Shown in pieces: positions 32,323-41,259 of a DNA stretch of 64,000 bases (within the stretch, counting starts at the first letter, position 1; every line of letters starts with the position of its first letter). A program made the position numbers and the translations under genes. The DNA lies in the NCBI GenBank assembly GCA_963762825.1, contig CAVXLZ010000001.1:806001-870000 (forward strand). The letters are read 5' to 3'. Below the pieces are notes generated by a model. That model was given only the letters and a program-made list of their open reading frames with translations. It had not been told where the DNA came from and made no database searches. The stretch comes from Miltoncostaea sp963762825 (lineage in GTDB: Bacteria; Actinomycetota; Thermoleophilia; Miltoncostaeales; Miltoncostaeaceae).

Positions 32323-32480
32323 GAGGAATCTCCAACTCGGGTTCGTCGGGATGCGGGCACGCTAGCGGGTGGCTCGGACGCGCATGCAACGCACGGGAAC
32401 TGAAGTTATGTCGCATTACGCGGACCAAGGGGGTATGCCCCGGCGGGCCGCTCCACGGGCGCCGGGCGAACCGCGCTCTA

Positions 32481-33101
32481 TCAGGAGTGCCGTGGTGGAG
32501 TCGGCGCGAGAGCGTCCGCGAGATGAGCGAGGAGCTCGTTCCAGCGCGTCGTGAACTGATCGGTACCTGGATCGAGCCCGACGGCGAGTCGCGCGATCTG
32601 TGGTAGCGCCGAGGGCAGCATGATGATCGCCAGGAGCGCCAGGAACAACATCTCTGCGTCGATGTCGGAGCGGATCGCACCGGCGGCCTGCTGGGCGCGA
32701 AGGCCCTCGATCTGTCGTGCGTAGTAGCGGCGACGCTCGTCGGCGTGGACGGGCTCGTCCTCGGCCCGATCGGCGAGCGCCTCGCGGAGGATCAGCCGCA
32801 CGAAGATCGGGTCGCGCGCGGTCTGCCAGGTCCAGTGGACAAGCGCTTCCGAGAGCGACTCGGGTTGCGCGTTAACGACTTCCCGTCGAGCGGCGAAGCG
32901 TGCGCGCAGGGCCTCACGGATCAGCGCCGTTCGATCGCCGAAGTAGCGGTACACAAGCGCCTTGTTGCATCGCGCGCGGGTGGCGACGTGCTCGATGCGA
33001 AGACCCGCGTCACCTCGCTCGGACAACTCGACCGCGGCCGCCTCGAGGATCCGCGCGCGCGTTGCGTCGCCTCGGCCGGGAGGTGTGGTTTCACTCAGCA
33101 C
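32481..33101 (-). CDS. TetR family transcriptional regulator
   Basis: 206 residues. The N-terminal helix-turn-helix is standard: RARILEAAAVELSERGDAGL, HVATRARCNKALVYRYFGDR. The ligand domain (residues ~60-206) is not diagnostic. GTG 33101 overlaps the end of the upstream membrane/SRPBCC gene by 7 bases; both are transcribed from a promoter containing an 18-bp palindrome at 34023-34040, the likely operator, so the protein should repress its own operon. Confidence 0.92.
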   Translation of the reverse strand: MLSETTPPGRGDATRARILEAAAVELSERGDAGLRIEHVATRARCNKALVYRYFGDRTALIREALRARFAARREVVNAQPESLSEALVHWTWQTARDPIFVRLILREALADRAEDEPVHADERRRYYARQIEGLRAQQAAGAIRSDIDAEMLFLALLAIIMLPSALPQIARLAVGLDPGTDQFTTRWNELLAHLADALAPTPPRHS

Positions 33102-34006
33102 GCGGTCGCGACACGCCGTGGGTGCCGCCTGCCCGAGCGGACGCCAGAGTGCCGCTCAGCCCGCCGGGCGGCCATCGCGTTGACCGTTCGTGCGATGTCG
33201 CGGGCGGCTCGCTGCTCCATGACCGGCAGGATCATCGGCGCGAGCCACGGCGCCTTCGGGTGCACCTCCCACCAGACACGGACCCGGCTTCCGGAAGCGT
33301 CGTGATTGATCTCCCATCCTCCGGCCATCCGATGGAACGGAAACGGGAACCCGGGCTCGTGGGTGAGGAACTCCATCTCGACTCGGCGCTGCGAGTCGTC
33401 GAGCGCCGTGCACCGCTCGGCCCAACGTGACCCGTTGACTGCGTGACACTCGCGGACGGTGCCGGGACCGGCCTCGCCCCCATTCCGGAGACGCGAGGAT
33501 TCGAGCCCCGGAGCGAAATCGGCGATCCGCGCGAGGTCGCGGAGCGACGTCCAGAGCGACCGCGGATCGGCACTCGTCAGTACCTCGAGGCAAACGCGGT
33601 AGCCCCCTCCACCGCCGGCGGACACGGCGTAGGCACGGGAGATACCGCGAAACTCCGCGACCGCGAACCCCGCGATGACAGCGGCCACAGCGCCGATCAG
33701 CACGACACCGGTCTCAGAGAACGCCCCGGCGAGGCTCGCCAGGAGGACAAGCGTGCCGACGACCCACAACACGTCCGCGAGGGTGATCGCCAACACGAGG
33801 GTCATCCGGCGACGTGACTGCATCGACTGAAGAAGAACCACGACGCCGAAGCCCAGGAGCCCGATGCCGATCGCTCGGAGCAGGGCGGACTGCTCGATGC
33901 CGAGCAGCGAACCGATCCGACCCGGCACAAGCGTCAGCATCGCCCCGCTGAGGAACGAGAAGAGGCCGTTCGCTGCCAGCGTCCGGCCGAGGAGAACATG
34001 CGGCAT
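33095..34006 (-). CDS. Four-helix membrane protein fused to an SRPBCC domain
   Basis: 303 residues. Residues 1-125 contain four hydrophobic helices (NGLFSFLSGAMLTLVPG, AIGIGLLGFGVVVLLQS, LADVLWVVGTLVLLASLAG, VVLIGAVAAVIAGFAVAEF). Residues ~135-290 form a polyketide-cyclase/START-like (SRPBCC) lipid-binding fold: YRVCLEVLTSADPRSLWTSL, FAPGLESSR, VRVWWEVHPKAPWLAP. The union suggests binding or sensing of a hydrophobic ligand at the membrane (inference). First gene of an operon with the TetR regulator that follows. Confidence 0.75.
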   Translation of the reverse strand: MPHVLLGRTLAANGLFSFLSGAMLTLVPGRIGSLLGIEQSALLRAIGIGLLGFGVVVLLQSMQSRRRMTLVLAITLADVLWVVGTLVLLASLAGAFSETGVVLIGAVAAVIAGFAVAEFRGISRAYAVSAGGGGGYRVCLEVLTSADPRSLWTSLRDLARIADFAPGLESSRLRNGGEAGPGTVRECHAVNGSRWAERCTALDDSQRRVEMEFLTHEPGFPFPFHRMAGGWEINHDASGSRVRVWWEVHPKAPWLAPMILPVMEQRAARDIARTVNAMAARRAERHSGVRSGRRHPRRVATAC

Positions 34007-34022
34007 CGCCTACCTCCCTGGA

Positions 34023-34040
34023 AGTAACGGTACCGTTACT
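34023..34040. promoter_or_regulatory. 18-bp perfect palindrome, probable TetR operator
   Basis: AGTAACGGTACCGTTACT is fully self-complementary and ends 16 bases upstream of the membrane/SRPBCC start codon, overlapping the expected promoter. Length and symmetry are typical for TetR dimers, and the operon encodes one. Confidence 0.8.
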
Positions 34041-34281
34041 CTAGGGGAACCGGGCCACGATGCAATGCCGGCCGACTCTCCACTCCGACGCGCGAGCGCG
34101 GCTCACCCATCGCCCCACCGCTCGAGAGCAGCCGCGCGAGCTCCGCGACGCTCGTGATCGTGCGGCAGTCGATGCCGTGCCAGTCCCCGTAGGAATCGAC
34201 CAGGACCGGTCGATACCGGCGGCCCGGGCACCGACGACGTCGATTGCATGAGCGCCTCTGCATGCCGGCGGACTCGGTCGA

Positions 34282-34612
34282 GTGCCCTCCGCGATGGAGT
34301 GGATCCCGGGTCGAGGTCAAGCCGATGTTCGGCGAGCCCGCGGCGTTAGTGAGCGCGAACATGTTCATGGGGCTGTTCGGCGGCGATATCGGCGTGCGCC
34401 TGCCCGAGGACGAGCGCGAGCGCTTGATGCGGGAGGACGGCGCCGGCCCCTTCGCCCCGCCGACCGCCGGATGGGAGGGGTACGCAGCCCTGCCGTCGGA
34501 GTGGCTCGACCGGCCGGATGTGGCGGGCCGCTCGATCGGACGGGCGTTCGCGCACACCGCCGCCCTGCCGCCGAAGGTGCCGAAGGCGACGGGGAAAGGC
34601 CCAGCCGGGTAA
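34282..34612 (+). CDS. TfoX N-terminal-domain protein, uncertain 5' end
   Basis: The family is visible from VEVKPMFGEPAALVSANMFM through RLPEDERERLMREDGAGPFA, GYAALPSEWLDR and AFAHTAALPPKVPKA, about 100 residues. The normal ~20 N-terminal residues are missing from this frame; the adjacent frame reads MPSAMEWIP before the conserved VEVKPMFG, so one extra G near 34304-34307 may break the gene. TfoX-like single-domain proteins are linked to competence regulation in Proteobacteria, but the role of actinobacterial members is unknown. The MBL hydrolase gene follows within 10 bases. Confidence 0.65.
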
Positions 34613-34622
34613 CGTCCCCGGG

Positions 34623-35387
34623 ATGCGACTGATCCTCGTCCGCCACGCCACGGTGCTGATCGAGATGGCCGGGCGGCGGCTGATGGTGGATCCGATGCTC
34701 GATGCGGCCGGAGCCCGCGGGCCGGTGCGCGGCACGCCCCAGGAGCGGCCCAACCCGCTCGTCGAGCTGCCCATGCCCGCAGCCGAGGCGGCTGCCGGGG
34801 TCGAGGCCGTCCTACTCACCCACACCCACGTCGATCACCTCGACGCCGCCGGGGTCACGTCCATCGCCCCCGAGACCATCTGGTTCTGCCAGCCCGAGGA
34901 CGTCGAGGACCTCGAGCCGATCGGGCTGCGCGACGTCCGTCCGGTGCCGCTCGAGGGCGGGCTCGAGTGGAGCGGCATCCGGATCGAGCGCACCGGTGGG
35001 CGCCACGGTCGCGAGGAGGCCGCGGTGCAGGGGCTCGGGCCGGTGAGCGGCTTCGTGCTCCGGGCAGAGGGCGAGCCCACGCTCTACGTCGCGGGCGACA
35101 CCGTCTGGTGCCCGGAGGTCGAGACAGCTCTCGCCCGGTACTCCCCCGATTGGGTGGTCCTGAACGCCGGCGGTGCCCGCTTCCTGAGCGGAGGGACCAT
35201 CACGATGGAGGCCGACGACGTCATCGCGGTGTGTCGCGCGGCGCCCGCGGCCCGGCTCGTCGCGGTCCACATGGAGGCGATCAACCACTGCCTCGAGTCG
35301 CGTGCGGATCTCGCGGGACGCCTCCGTGCAGCCGGTCTGGGCGAGCGGGTGCGCATCCCATCCGACGGGGAGACCGTCTCCGCGTAG
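34623..35387 (+). CDS. Metallo-beta-lactamase-fold hydrolase (UlaG-like)
   Basis: 254 residues from ATG 34623. Opening MRLILVRHATVLIEMAGRRL and the metal motif THTHVDHLDA match the UlaG/YycJ-like beta-lactamase_2 group; later ligands are in VAGDTVWCPE and AVHMEAINHCLES. Substrate unknown. It is probably cotranscribed with the TfoX-like gene. A 107-base gap separates it from the TetR gene. Confidence 0.85.
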   Translation: MRLILVRHATVLIEMAGRRLMVDPMLDAAGARGPVRGTPQERPNPLVELPMPAAEAAAGVEAVLLTHTHVDHLDAAGVTSIAPETIWFCQPEDVEDLEPIGLRDVRPVPLEGGLEWSGIRIERTGGRHGREEAAVQGLGPVSGFVLRAEGEPTLYVAGDTVWCPEVETALARYSPDWVVLNAGGARFLSGGTITMEADDVIAVCRAAPAARLVAVHMEAINHCLESRADLAGRLRAAGLGERVRIPSDGETVSA

Positions 35388-35494
35388 GTGCCGTTTCTGG
35401 CGGTGGGGTTCACAGGCGCCCGGAGAGGGTTCAACCTGGGAGTCACTGGGTAGCGATTTCCCGGAATCCGATCTCTCCCGGAAAGGCGGCCGCC

Positions 35495-36116
35495 GTGCCG
35501 CGCGGACCACGAGGCCTGACCCGTGCGGCAGTGCTCGGCGCTGCGCTCGACATCATCGACGACGAGGGCGTCGCCGCCTGCACGATGCGTGCCGTCGGAG
35601 CGCGGCTGGGAGTGGAGGCGATGTCCCTCTACTGGCACGTTCCCGGCAAGCGGGCGCTCCACGACGGCGTGGTGGAGCAGATACTCGGCGAAGCCCCCGA
35701 GGAGCCGGAGGCCTTCGACGAGTGGACGGATTGGATGGTGTCGCTCGGGTTCACCCTCCGCGCGCGGCTGCTGAGCCATCCGCGCGCCTTCCCGCTCCTC
35801 GTGGGACGCTCGACGAGCATCTACTCGACGGCCGGGCCGCTCGTTCGACTCGGCCCTGGCCTCGCTCGAGCGGGCCGGGATCGCGCGAGACCCGGCCGGC
35901 GGCGTGGTTCGTACCCTGGTCCGGTTCGTAGTGGGCTCGGTGCTCATGGAGGTCGGGCTCCAGGACGTGCCCCCGCCCCTCCCCACCGACGCCACTCCCC
36001 GCCTGCGGACGCTGCTGCGGTCGGTCTACGCCAACGGGGAGAGCCAGGAGGAGCTGTTCCGCTTCGGACTGGAAGCCCTCGTCGGCGGTTTCGCGTTGAC
36101 CCTCACCCCGGCATGA
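35495..36116 (+). CDS. TetR family regulator with TetR_C domain, frameshifted
   Basis: The first 120 residues (RGLTRAAVLGAALDIIDDEG, CTMRAVGARLGVEAMSLYWH) are a TetR helix-turn-helix of the TetR/TetR_C type, where MSLYWHVPGKRALHD is diagnostic. The C-terminal half (LASLERAGIARDPAGGVVRT ... ELFRFGLEALVGGFAL) lies in the next frame. Deleting one base near 35850-35856 joins the halves into about 206 residues. The GTG start has GGAAAGGCGG upstream. The neighbouring hydrolase or oxidoreductase genes could be targets. Confidence 0.8.
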
Positions 36117-36417
36117 TCCGGCCGCCCATGCCGGCCGGTATGGGCGCGTCGTGGAGGCCGCAGATCCCCGGAGCGCGCGCAGAGAAGCCGGCAGCCGTCG
36201 GCGTCCCCGACTCCGCTGCCGGGGTCGGGGCGCCTCCGTAGCCGCGCGGATCGAGTACGAGTGGCAGCTGCGGCCCTCTCCGGAGACCTGGGCGGGGTCT
36301 CCGCAGGCGGGATCCGGGGCCTCTCGGATGGCCGCTACCGCGGGGACGGCGTGGATGGACGGGCGACGCCCGCTGGCCGTGCGTCGGAACCCCATCGACT
36401 GACGGGAGAAGATCCAA
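36117..36417. other. Intergenic region, no gene recognised
   Basis: 301 bases between the TetR and membrane-protein genes. Open frames occur on both strands, as expected at this GC content, but none has a ribosome site with a recognisable product. GACGGGAGAAGA just before 36418 is the ribosome site of the next gene. Confidence 0.4.
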
Positions 36418-37023
36418 ATGAAGAGAGCCCGGACCCTCATGTGGGGCGGTGGCATCGCCGCCGGAGTGCTTCTCATCATCCTCGGGGCGGTGTGGATCTA
36501 TGCGGGGCTCAATGCCCGCGGAGAGGTTCACGACACCATCACGCAGGAGCAGATCACCGGAACCCCCGACATGAAGCCGAGCGCCATCGACAGCGAGTTC
36601 GTCACCCAGGTCCCCGACTGCGACGTGGCCGACAAGCCCATCGACAGCTCTTCGCGCGCTCGGTGTTTCGCGGAGTACATGAGGGTCCACGCGCTCGAGG
36701 CGAGCGGTGGAAAGACCTACTCCCAGCTCGCCCGCTATGTCGATGCGCAGGGCAATCCGGTGGCGTCCGAGGAGCAGGCCGCGAAGAACCCGGCCACCGG
36801 CAGGCCGATGGAGAACCCGGTCCGACAGACATGGATCTCTCAGCGGGCGCTGGCCACGGGACTCGAACTGGCCTACGTCGGAGACCAGGTCGCGCTCTTC
36901 TCGGTCGCGACCGGCGTCGTGTTCCTGCTCGTCGGCATCGGCTTCCTGGTGCTGATCCTGGCCGGGGGCGTTCTCGGTAGCCCCCGCGCGAAGGACGACC
37001 CCGGGCCTCCGTCCGCGGGGTAG
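36418..37023 (+). CDS. Membrane protein with two flanking helices and an extracytoplasmic loop
   Basis: 201 residues. Helix 1 (about 8-30, GGGIAAGVLLIILGAVWIYA) and helix 2 (about 160-187, LFSVATGVVFLLVGIGFLVL) enclose ~130 polar residues with two cysteines (PDCD and ARCF), possibly a disulfide outside the cell. Family not recognised. ATG 36418 has a good ribosome site (GGGAGAAGA). A strong terminator follows the stop. Confidence 0.75.
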   Translation: MKRARTLMWGGGIAAGVLLIILGAVWIYAGLNARGEVHDTITQEQITGTPDMKPSAIDSEFVTQVPDCDVADKPIDSSSRARCFAEYMRVHALEASGGKTYSQLARYVDAQGNPVASEEQAAKNPATGRPMENPVRQTWISQRALATGLELAYVGDQVALFSVATGVVFLLVGIGFLVLILAGGVLGSPRAKDDPGPPSAG

Positions 37024-37029
37024 CCTCCC

Positions 37030-37063
37030 CCACCGGGCGTCCCCATCCGGGGATGCCCGGTGG
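37030..37063 (+). terminator. Intrinsic terminator hairpin
   Basis: A 15-bp stem (37030-37044 with 37049-37063, one G.U pair) and ATCC loop begins 7 bases after the membrane-protein stop. It separates that gene from the luciferase-like oxidoreductase gene. Confidence 0.85.
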
Positions 37064-37167
37064 CCGGCACCCGGCGACGGCGACACCGAGCGCTTCAGCC
37101 GCACCCGCAGGCCCATCGGGGGGCGCCGCGCGCCGAGTGAGCCTCTCGGCCGGGCTAAGGTTGGGCC

Positions 37168-38340
37168 ATGCGGATGCGGTTCGGTGTGTTCCTCGCCCCC
37201 TTCCACGCCCCCGGCGAGAATCCGACGGTGGCGTTGGAGCGCGATCTCGAGCTCATCCAGCGCCTCGACGCCCTCGGCTACGACGAGGCCTGGGTGGGCG
37301 AGCACCACAGCACCGGGTGGGAGACGATCGCCTCGCCAGAGATCTTCCTGGCCGTCGCCGCCGAGCGCACCCGTCATATCCGGCTCGGCACCGGTGTCGT
37401 CAGCCTCCCCTACCACCACCCGTTGATGGTGGCCGACCGGATCGTCCTGCTCGACCACCTCACCCGCGGACGGATCAACTTCGGCGTGGGTCCGGGCGGG
37501 CATCTCACCGACGCGCGCATGCTCGGGATCCACCCCGACCAGCTGCGGCCGCGGATGGCCGAGGCGCTCGATGCCATCGTGCGCCTGATGACCGACCCGG
37601 CTCCCTTCACGATGGAGTCCGAGTGGTTCTCCCTCACCGATGCTGTGCTCCAGCTACGCCCCTTCCAGCACCCCCACCCCCCGATCGCCGTCACGAGCAT
37701 GGAGTCGCCCGCCGGCATGGCTCTCGCCGGTCGCCACGGGGCGGGGGTGCTCTCGCTCACCGTCGCCAAGGGGCCCCGTGGCCCGATCGACCTTGCCGCG
37801 CAGTGGCGGGTGGCCGAGGAGGAGGCGGAGCGGGCCGGGCGCGCGGTGAGTCGCGCCGAGTGGCGGCTCGCGATGCCCGTCCACGTGGCCGAGACGCGGC
37901 GAGAGGCCCTCGACGACGTCCGCGAGGGCGCCGCGGCGTACGTGTTGGACTACGCCGAGGCGATAACAGGACGGCCGCGACCGGTGCCCGGTCCGCGCGA
38001 GCGGATCGCGGAACAGATGGTCGAGGCGGGCAGCTGGGTCGTGGGCACGCCCGACGACGCGATCGCCGCGATCCAGCGCCTGCAGGAACGATCGGGAGGA
38101 TTCGGCGGCATGATGGTGTGGGGCAACGAGTGGGCCCCACAGGACAAGGTCCACCGCAGTTACGAACTGCTGGCCCGCCACGTCCTCCCCCATTTCCAGG
38201 CGTCGCTCGTCGGCATCGAGTCGTCGAACGCGGTCGCTCGCTCGCGGGCCGCCATCACCGGAGAGCAGAGGATCGCAGCGGTCGAGGGTGCCCAGCGCGC
38301 CTACGACGACGCGCGTACGGCGGACCCTCCAACCGGCTGA
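37168..38340 (+). CDS. LLM-class flavin-dependent oxidoreductase
   Basis: 390 residues of the bacterial-luciferase-like TIM-barrel family, using FMN or F420. Characteristic segments are GYDEAWVGEHHSTGWETIAS, IRLGTGVVSLPYHHPLMVAD, LLDHLTRGRINFGVGPGG and WVVGTPDDAIAAIQRLQE near the C-terminus. The HHS motif after WVGE and the length resemble alkanal or limonene-type monooxygenases; the substrate is unknown. ATG 37168 or 37174 may be used. Its 3' end overlaps the convergent DUF2079 gene by 40 bases. Confidence 0.9.
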   Translation: MRMRFGVFLAPFHAPGENPTVALERDLELIQRLDALGYDEAWVGEHHSTGWETIASPEIFLAVAAERTRHIRLGTGVVSLPYHHPLMVADRIVLLDHLTRGRINFGVGPGGHLTDARMLGIHPDQLRPRMAEALDAIVRLMTDPAPFTMESEWFSLTDAVLQLRPFQHPHPPIAVTSMESPAGMALAGRHGAGVLSLTVAKGPRGPIDLAAQWRVAEEEAERAGRAVSRAEWRLAMPVHVAETRREALDDVREGAAAYVLDYAEAITGRPRPVPGPRERIAEQMVEAGSWVVGTPDDAIAAIQRLQERSGGFGGMMVWGNEWAPQDKVHRSYELLARHVLPHFQASLVGIESSNAVARSRAAITGEQRIAAVEGAQRAYDDARTADPPTG

Positions 38341-39974
38341 GTCGCGACGCGAGCCTCGGGTGCCCCGGGGATGCTCGCGACCCTCCGATAGAGCTTGACC
38401 CCGTTGCGTTCGAACACCAGCGCCCACTTCTTGCTCGTGCGGAGCTGGCGCGCCCGAGCCCGCAGACCGATATAGCCATCGCCCCCGATCGGGCGCAGGG
38501 TGGGTCGGTCGAGGGCCATCGCGCGCAGTCGCGGCCCATCGGCGAGCAGCGCCCAGTCCGAGCTCCCGAGCCGTGGCAGGAGCAGGATGCGTCTGCGCGC
38601 GGACAGGTGGGAGGCGGCGTTGTTCGTGGCGGCCACCGCCGCGTCGCCTGGGATCAGTGCGATCGCCTCGTTCATCGCCCTCGCCTGGGGGTCGAGCGTG
38701 AACGCGTTGCGCGGGGTCCCGCCCCACCCCCCGGGCACCCAGCCCCAGAGGGGCAGAGGGCCCTGGAACACGCCCGCGATGACGACCGCGCCCACGAGCC
38801 CCGAGGCGACCCATCGGGGCCTGGACACGAACGCGCCGATCGGGTCCGTGCGCCGCTGGGCCCGAAGGCGCGCCAGACCGAGGAGGCTCGCCGCGACGAG
38901 CACGGGAACCAGGAGCACCGCGTAGTGGTAGTTGACGGTCTGGGCCGGGCCCGTGCTGGCGAAGAGGTTGATGAGGGCCTGCGGCAGGGCCACGAGGGCC
39001 AGGCCCGGAGCCGCGAGGGGCAGCAGGAGGAGCGGCAGCAGGAGCGCCATCAGGTAGAGCACCCGCCCGGGGGTTGCGATCACGGCCACAGCCTCCCAGG
39101 GGCGCGTCAGGAAGGTGAGCGCGATCTCCGCCGGTCCGTCGCCGAGCTGGGAGTAGCGCTGGATGTGCGGGTTCGACGACTGAAGGGCGAACGCCGGGAT
39201 GATCACCAGCACGGCCACGGCCACCCAGGTCACGGCGGCGCCACCGAGGATGGTCGCGGCGCGGCGGCGCGAGGGATGCCGGAACCACAGCCACACCGCG
39301 AGTGCGACGATCAGCAATCCCACCTGCTCCTGGGTGAGCGCGGCCAGGCTCGCGCAGATCCCGAGCGTCACCCAGCGGGCCTCCTCGGCCGCCCAGATGC
39401 AGAACAGCAGCAGGGGGGCGGCAAGAGTGACCGGATGGAAGTCGAACAGCGTCGCGTGCTGCAGTGCCGGGTAGAGCAGGTAGGCGGCGGCGCCGGCGAG
39501 GGCCAGTCGGTCGTCACCGAGCCACCGGCGCCCGAGCCAGAACGCCGGCAGTGCGCCGGTGGCCACGATGGCGGCCTGGGCGACGAGGAGCATCTCCGGG
39601 CTCGACCAGAGCCACCAGAGCGGCGCGAAGAGCACCAGCACCGGATCGACGTGGGCGCCGAGCCGCAGGAACTGGCGCCCGGTGACGTCGGTCGTCTCGA
39701 GGAGACGCCCCTCCGACGTGCTCCACACCGCCTGCACCATGTTGCCCAGGTCGAACCGGCCGGTGGAGAACCCGCGATAGCGCAGCACCGAGAGCCACGA
39801 GAAGACCGCCGCGTAGACGGACGCCATCGCCCACACGGCCGCTCGTGCCCGATCGCGGATCGCGCGCTGCCAGAGCGTCGCCGGGGCGTCGAGAGGGGCG
39901 GACGGCGGCAGCGGCCTCCGGTGCCTGCCGGTGTCCTCGCGAGGCCTGGCCTCGGTGCTCGGTGGTACGGCCAC
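38301..39974 (-). CDS. DUF2079 polytopic membrane protein
   Basis: 557 residues from GTG 39974, with about eleven hydrophobic helices. The early motif RYRGFSTGRFDLGNMVQAVW and GRQFLRLGAHVDPVLVLFAP match DUF2079, which is related to GT-C glycosyltransferases; the acidic residue pattern FDLGNM fits the first periplasmic loop of that fold. A soluble C-terminal segment (~430-557) ends in a variable tail. Involvement in surface glycan or lipid glycosylation is inference from the fold. Confidence 0.85.
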   Translation of the reverse strand: MAVPPSTEARPREDTGRHRRPLPPSAPLDAPATLWQRAIRDRARAAVWAMASVYAAVFSWLSVLRYRGFSTGRFDLGNMVQAVWSTSEGRLLETTDVTGRQFLRLGAHVDPVLVLFAPLWWLWSSPEMLLVAQAAIVATGALPAFWLGRRWLGDDRLALAGAAAYLLYPALQHATLFDFHPVTLAAPLLLFCIWAAEEARWVTLGICASLAALTQEQVGLLIVALAVWLWFRHPSRRRAATILGGAAVTWVAVAVLVIIPAFALQSSNPHIQRYSQLGDGPAEIALTFLTRPWEAVAVIATPGRVLYLMALLLPLLLLPLAAPGLALVALPQALINLFASTGPAQTVNYHYAVLLVPVLVAASLLGLARLRAQRRTDPIGAFVSRPRWVASGLVGAVVIAGVFQGPLPLWGWVPGGWGGTPRNAFTLDPQARAMNEAIALIPGDAAVAATNNAASHLSARRRILLLPRLGSSDWALLADGPRLRAMALDRPTLRPIGGDGYIGLRARARQLRTSKKWALVFERNGVKLYRRVASIPGAPEARVATQPVGGSAVRASS

Positions 39975-40043
39975 ACGCCCCCCTGGTGGACCCTGGCGGG
40001 CCCATCGACGCGCCGGGCGGCACTGTAGAGCACGCGAGGCCGG

Positions 40044-41135
40044 TTACGAACCCCCGAACGTACGGTTGAACTCGGCGCGCCAGGTGCCGGCCTGTGCACC
40101 GAGCCGGTATGCGCCCGGGCCGTTCGCGAGCAGCCGCGCCCCGGCCGGCGTGGCGGCGGCAAGGCGCCACTGGCATTCCATCGGATCCCCGCACCCGGCC
40201 GCACGGGCCGGTGCGGCGCCGGCCTCGGTCATCACCAGGTGAATGCGCGCCGCGTCGGCTCCGAACCGGGTCGCGTACGAGGCGAACGCGCGCGGAACCG
40301 TGCGCCACTCGCGCGCGGTCATGGTGGTGATGCCGGCCGCGCGCGACGAGTGGTACATCTCGAGCCAGACGCCTCCTGCGCGGGCGACGGCCGGCATCAC
40401 CCCCCGCCAGGTGGCGCGGTGAGGGAGTCCGTCGCGCCCGAGGTGGCGGTGCGGGCCGCGCCCGGCGGCAAGCGAGGTGCTGAACGCCGGCGCGATGTAG
40501 AGATGAACCCGTTCGGCGTAGGTGCCACCGCCCGGGTACGGCCGGGCGGCGAGGATCCCCATCGCCACCGAGAGCTTGGCTCCGGGGCTCGCGGGCGAGA
40601 CGGCGGGGAGCGCCGCCGGGCCGCGCCGGATGCGGTAGCCGGTCCTGGTGACGATCAGGCGGTGACCGGCGGCGAGCCGGATCCGCTTTCCGCGCACCGT
40701 CTTCACCGTCCGCTTGATCCTCACGCGGCCGTCGTTGAAGCGGTTGCCGATCTCGTCGATCGCCACCAGACCCGAGCTGTTGCCATGCTCCGGGTCGTCG
40801 ATCTCATCCTGGATCCGGTCGGCCATCGCTTCCGGCGAGAGCACCGCCAGGTCCGACGCCGAGAGCTTGGCGATGCGAAAGGCATCATCTCTACCCTGGG
40901 GATCGAAGATCCCCCCGACGCCGGGGTCCTGGCGGAACGCCCCGCGCTCGCCGCCGATCGGGGCCCCGGGGCCACTCGGGTCGGTGAGCGCCCGCACGGC
41001 CTCCTGCTCGTCGTAGAGGATCGACATCCGCGCCGAGCCCGCTCCGGGAGCCAGGAGAGCGACTACGGCGGTGAGAGCGAGCGGGGCGGCGCAGCGGCTC
41101 CGGCGGCTCTTGCGGGGACAGCTCGACGGGGGCAC
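40044..41135 (-). CDS. Secreted protein of unknown function
   Basis: About 363 residues from GTG 41135, giving a signal peptide (RRSRCAAPLALTAVVALLAP). The frame is open 120 bases further upstream but there it would overlap the divergent subtilase promoter. The middle contains a basic beta segment (VRIKRTVKTVRGKRIRLAAG); the C-terminal half, with GVWLEMYHSSRAAGITTMTA, FGADAARIHLVMTEAGA and four cysteine or acidic positions, might be a glycosidase-like barrel, but no family is recognised. It is divergent from the subtilase. Confidence 0.65.
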   Translation of the reverse strand: MPPSSCPRKSRRSRCAAPLALTAVVALLAPGAGSARMSILYDEQEAVRALTDPSGPGAPIGGERGAFRQDPGVGGIFDPQGRDDAFRIAKLSASDLAVLSPEAMADRIQDEIDDPEHGNSSGLVAIDEIGNRFNDGRVRIKRTVKTVRGKRIRLAAGHRLIVTRTGYRIRRGPAALPAVSPASPGAKLSVAMGILAARPYPGGGTYAERVHLYIAPAFSTSLAAGRGPHRHLGRDGLPHRATWRGVMPAVARAGGVWLEMYHSSRAAGITTMTAREWRTVPRAFASYATRFGADAARIHLVMTEAGAAPARAAGCGDPMECQWRLAAATPAGARLLANGPGAYRLGAQAGTWRAEFNRTFGGS

Positions 41136-41259
41136 CCCCTCTGCATCGGCCGCCGGAGCCGATCCCCACACCCCCCCCGCCCTGCCACCGACCCCCGACC
41201 TTCGGCGGCTGCATGCAACCCGATCGTCCAGTGCGGGATTTGGCGTCTTACCCACTATT

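Noticed and set aside
33443..33817. Plus-strand frame antisense to the membrane/SRPBCC gene
   Set aside because: The composition is that of a shadow frame, while the minus-strand frame encodes clear membrane helices and a known fold.
34036..34263. A 75-codon minus-strand frame with a fairly protein-like stretch (VLVDSYGDWHGIDCRTITSV)
   Set aside because: No ribosome site or family was recognised, the N-terminus is an Arg run, and its 3' end runs into the TetR operator. It could be a remnant of a gene, but evidence is insufficient.
36151..36402. An 83-codon plus-strand frame in the gap before the membrane-protein gene
   Set aside because: Arg/Ala-rich without similarity and without a ribosome site.
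37053..40028. A 991-codon plus-strand open frame antisense to the DUF2079 membrane protein and covering the oxidoreductase gene
   Set aside because: Its product is low-complexity Arg/Gly/Pro/His-rich, with no recognisable domain; both real genes here have clear families. Long antisense frames are expected at this GC content.
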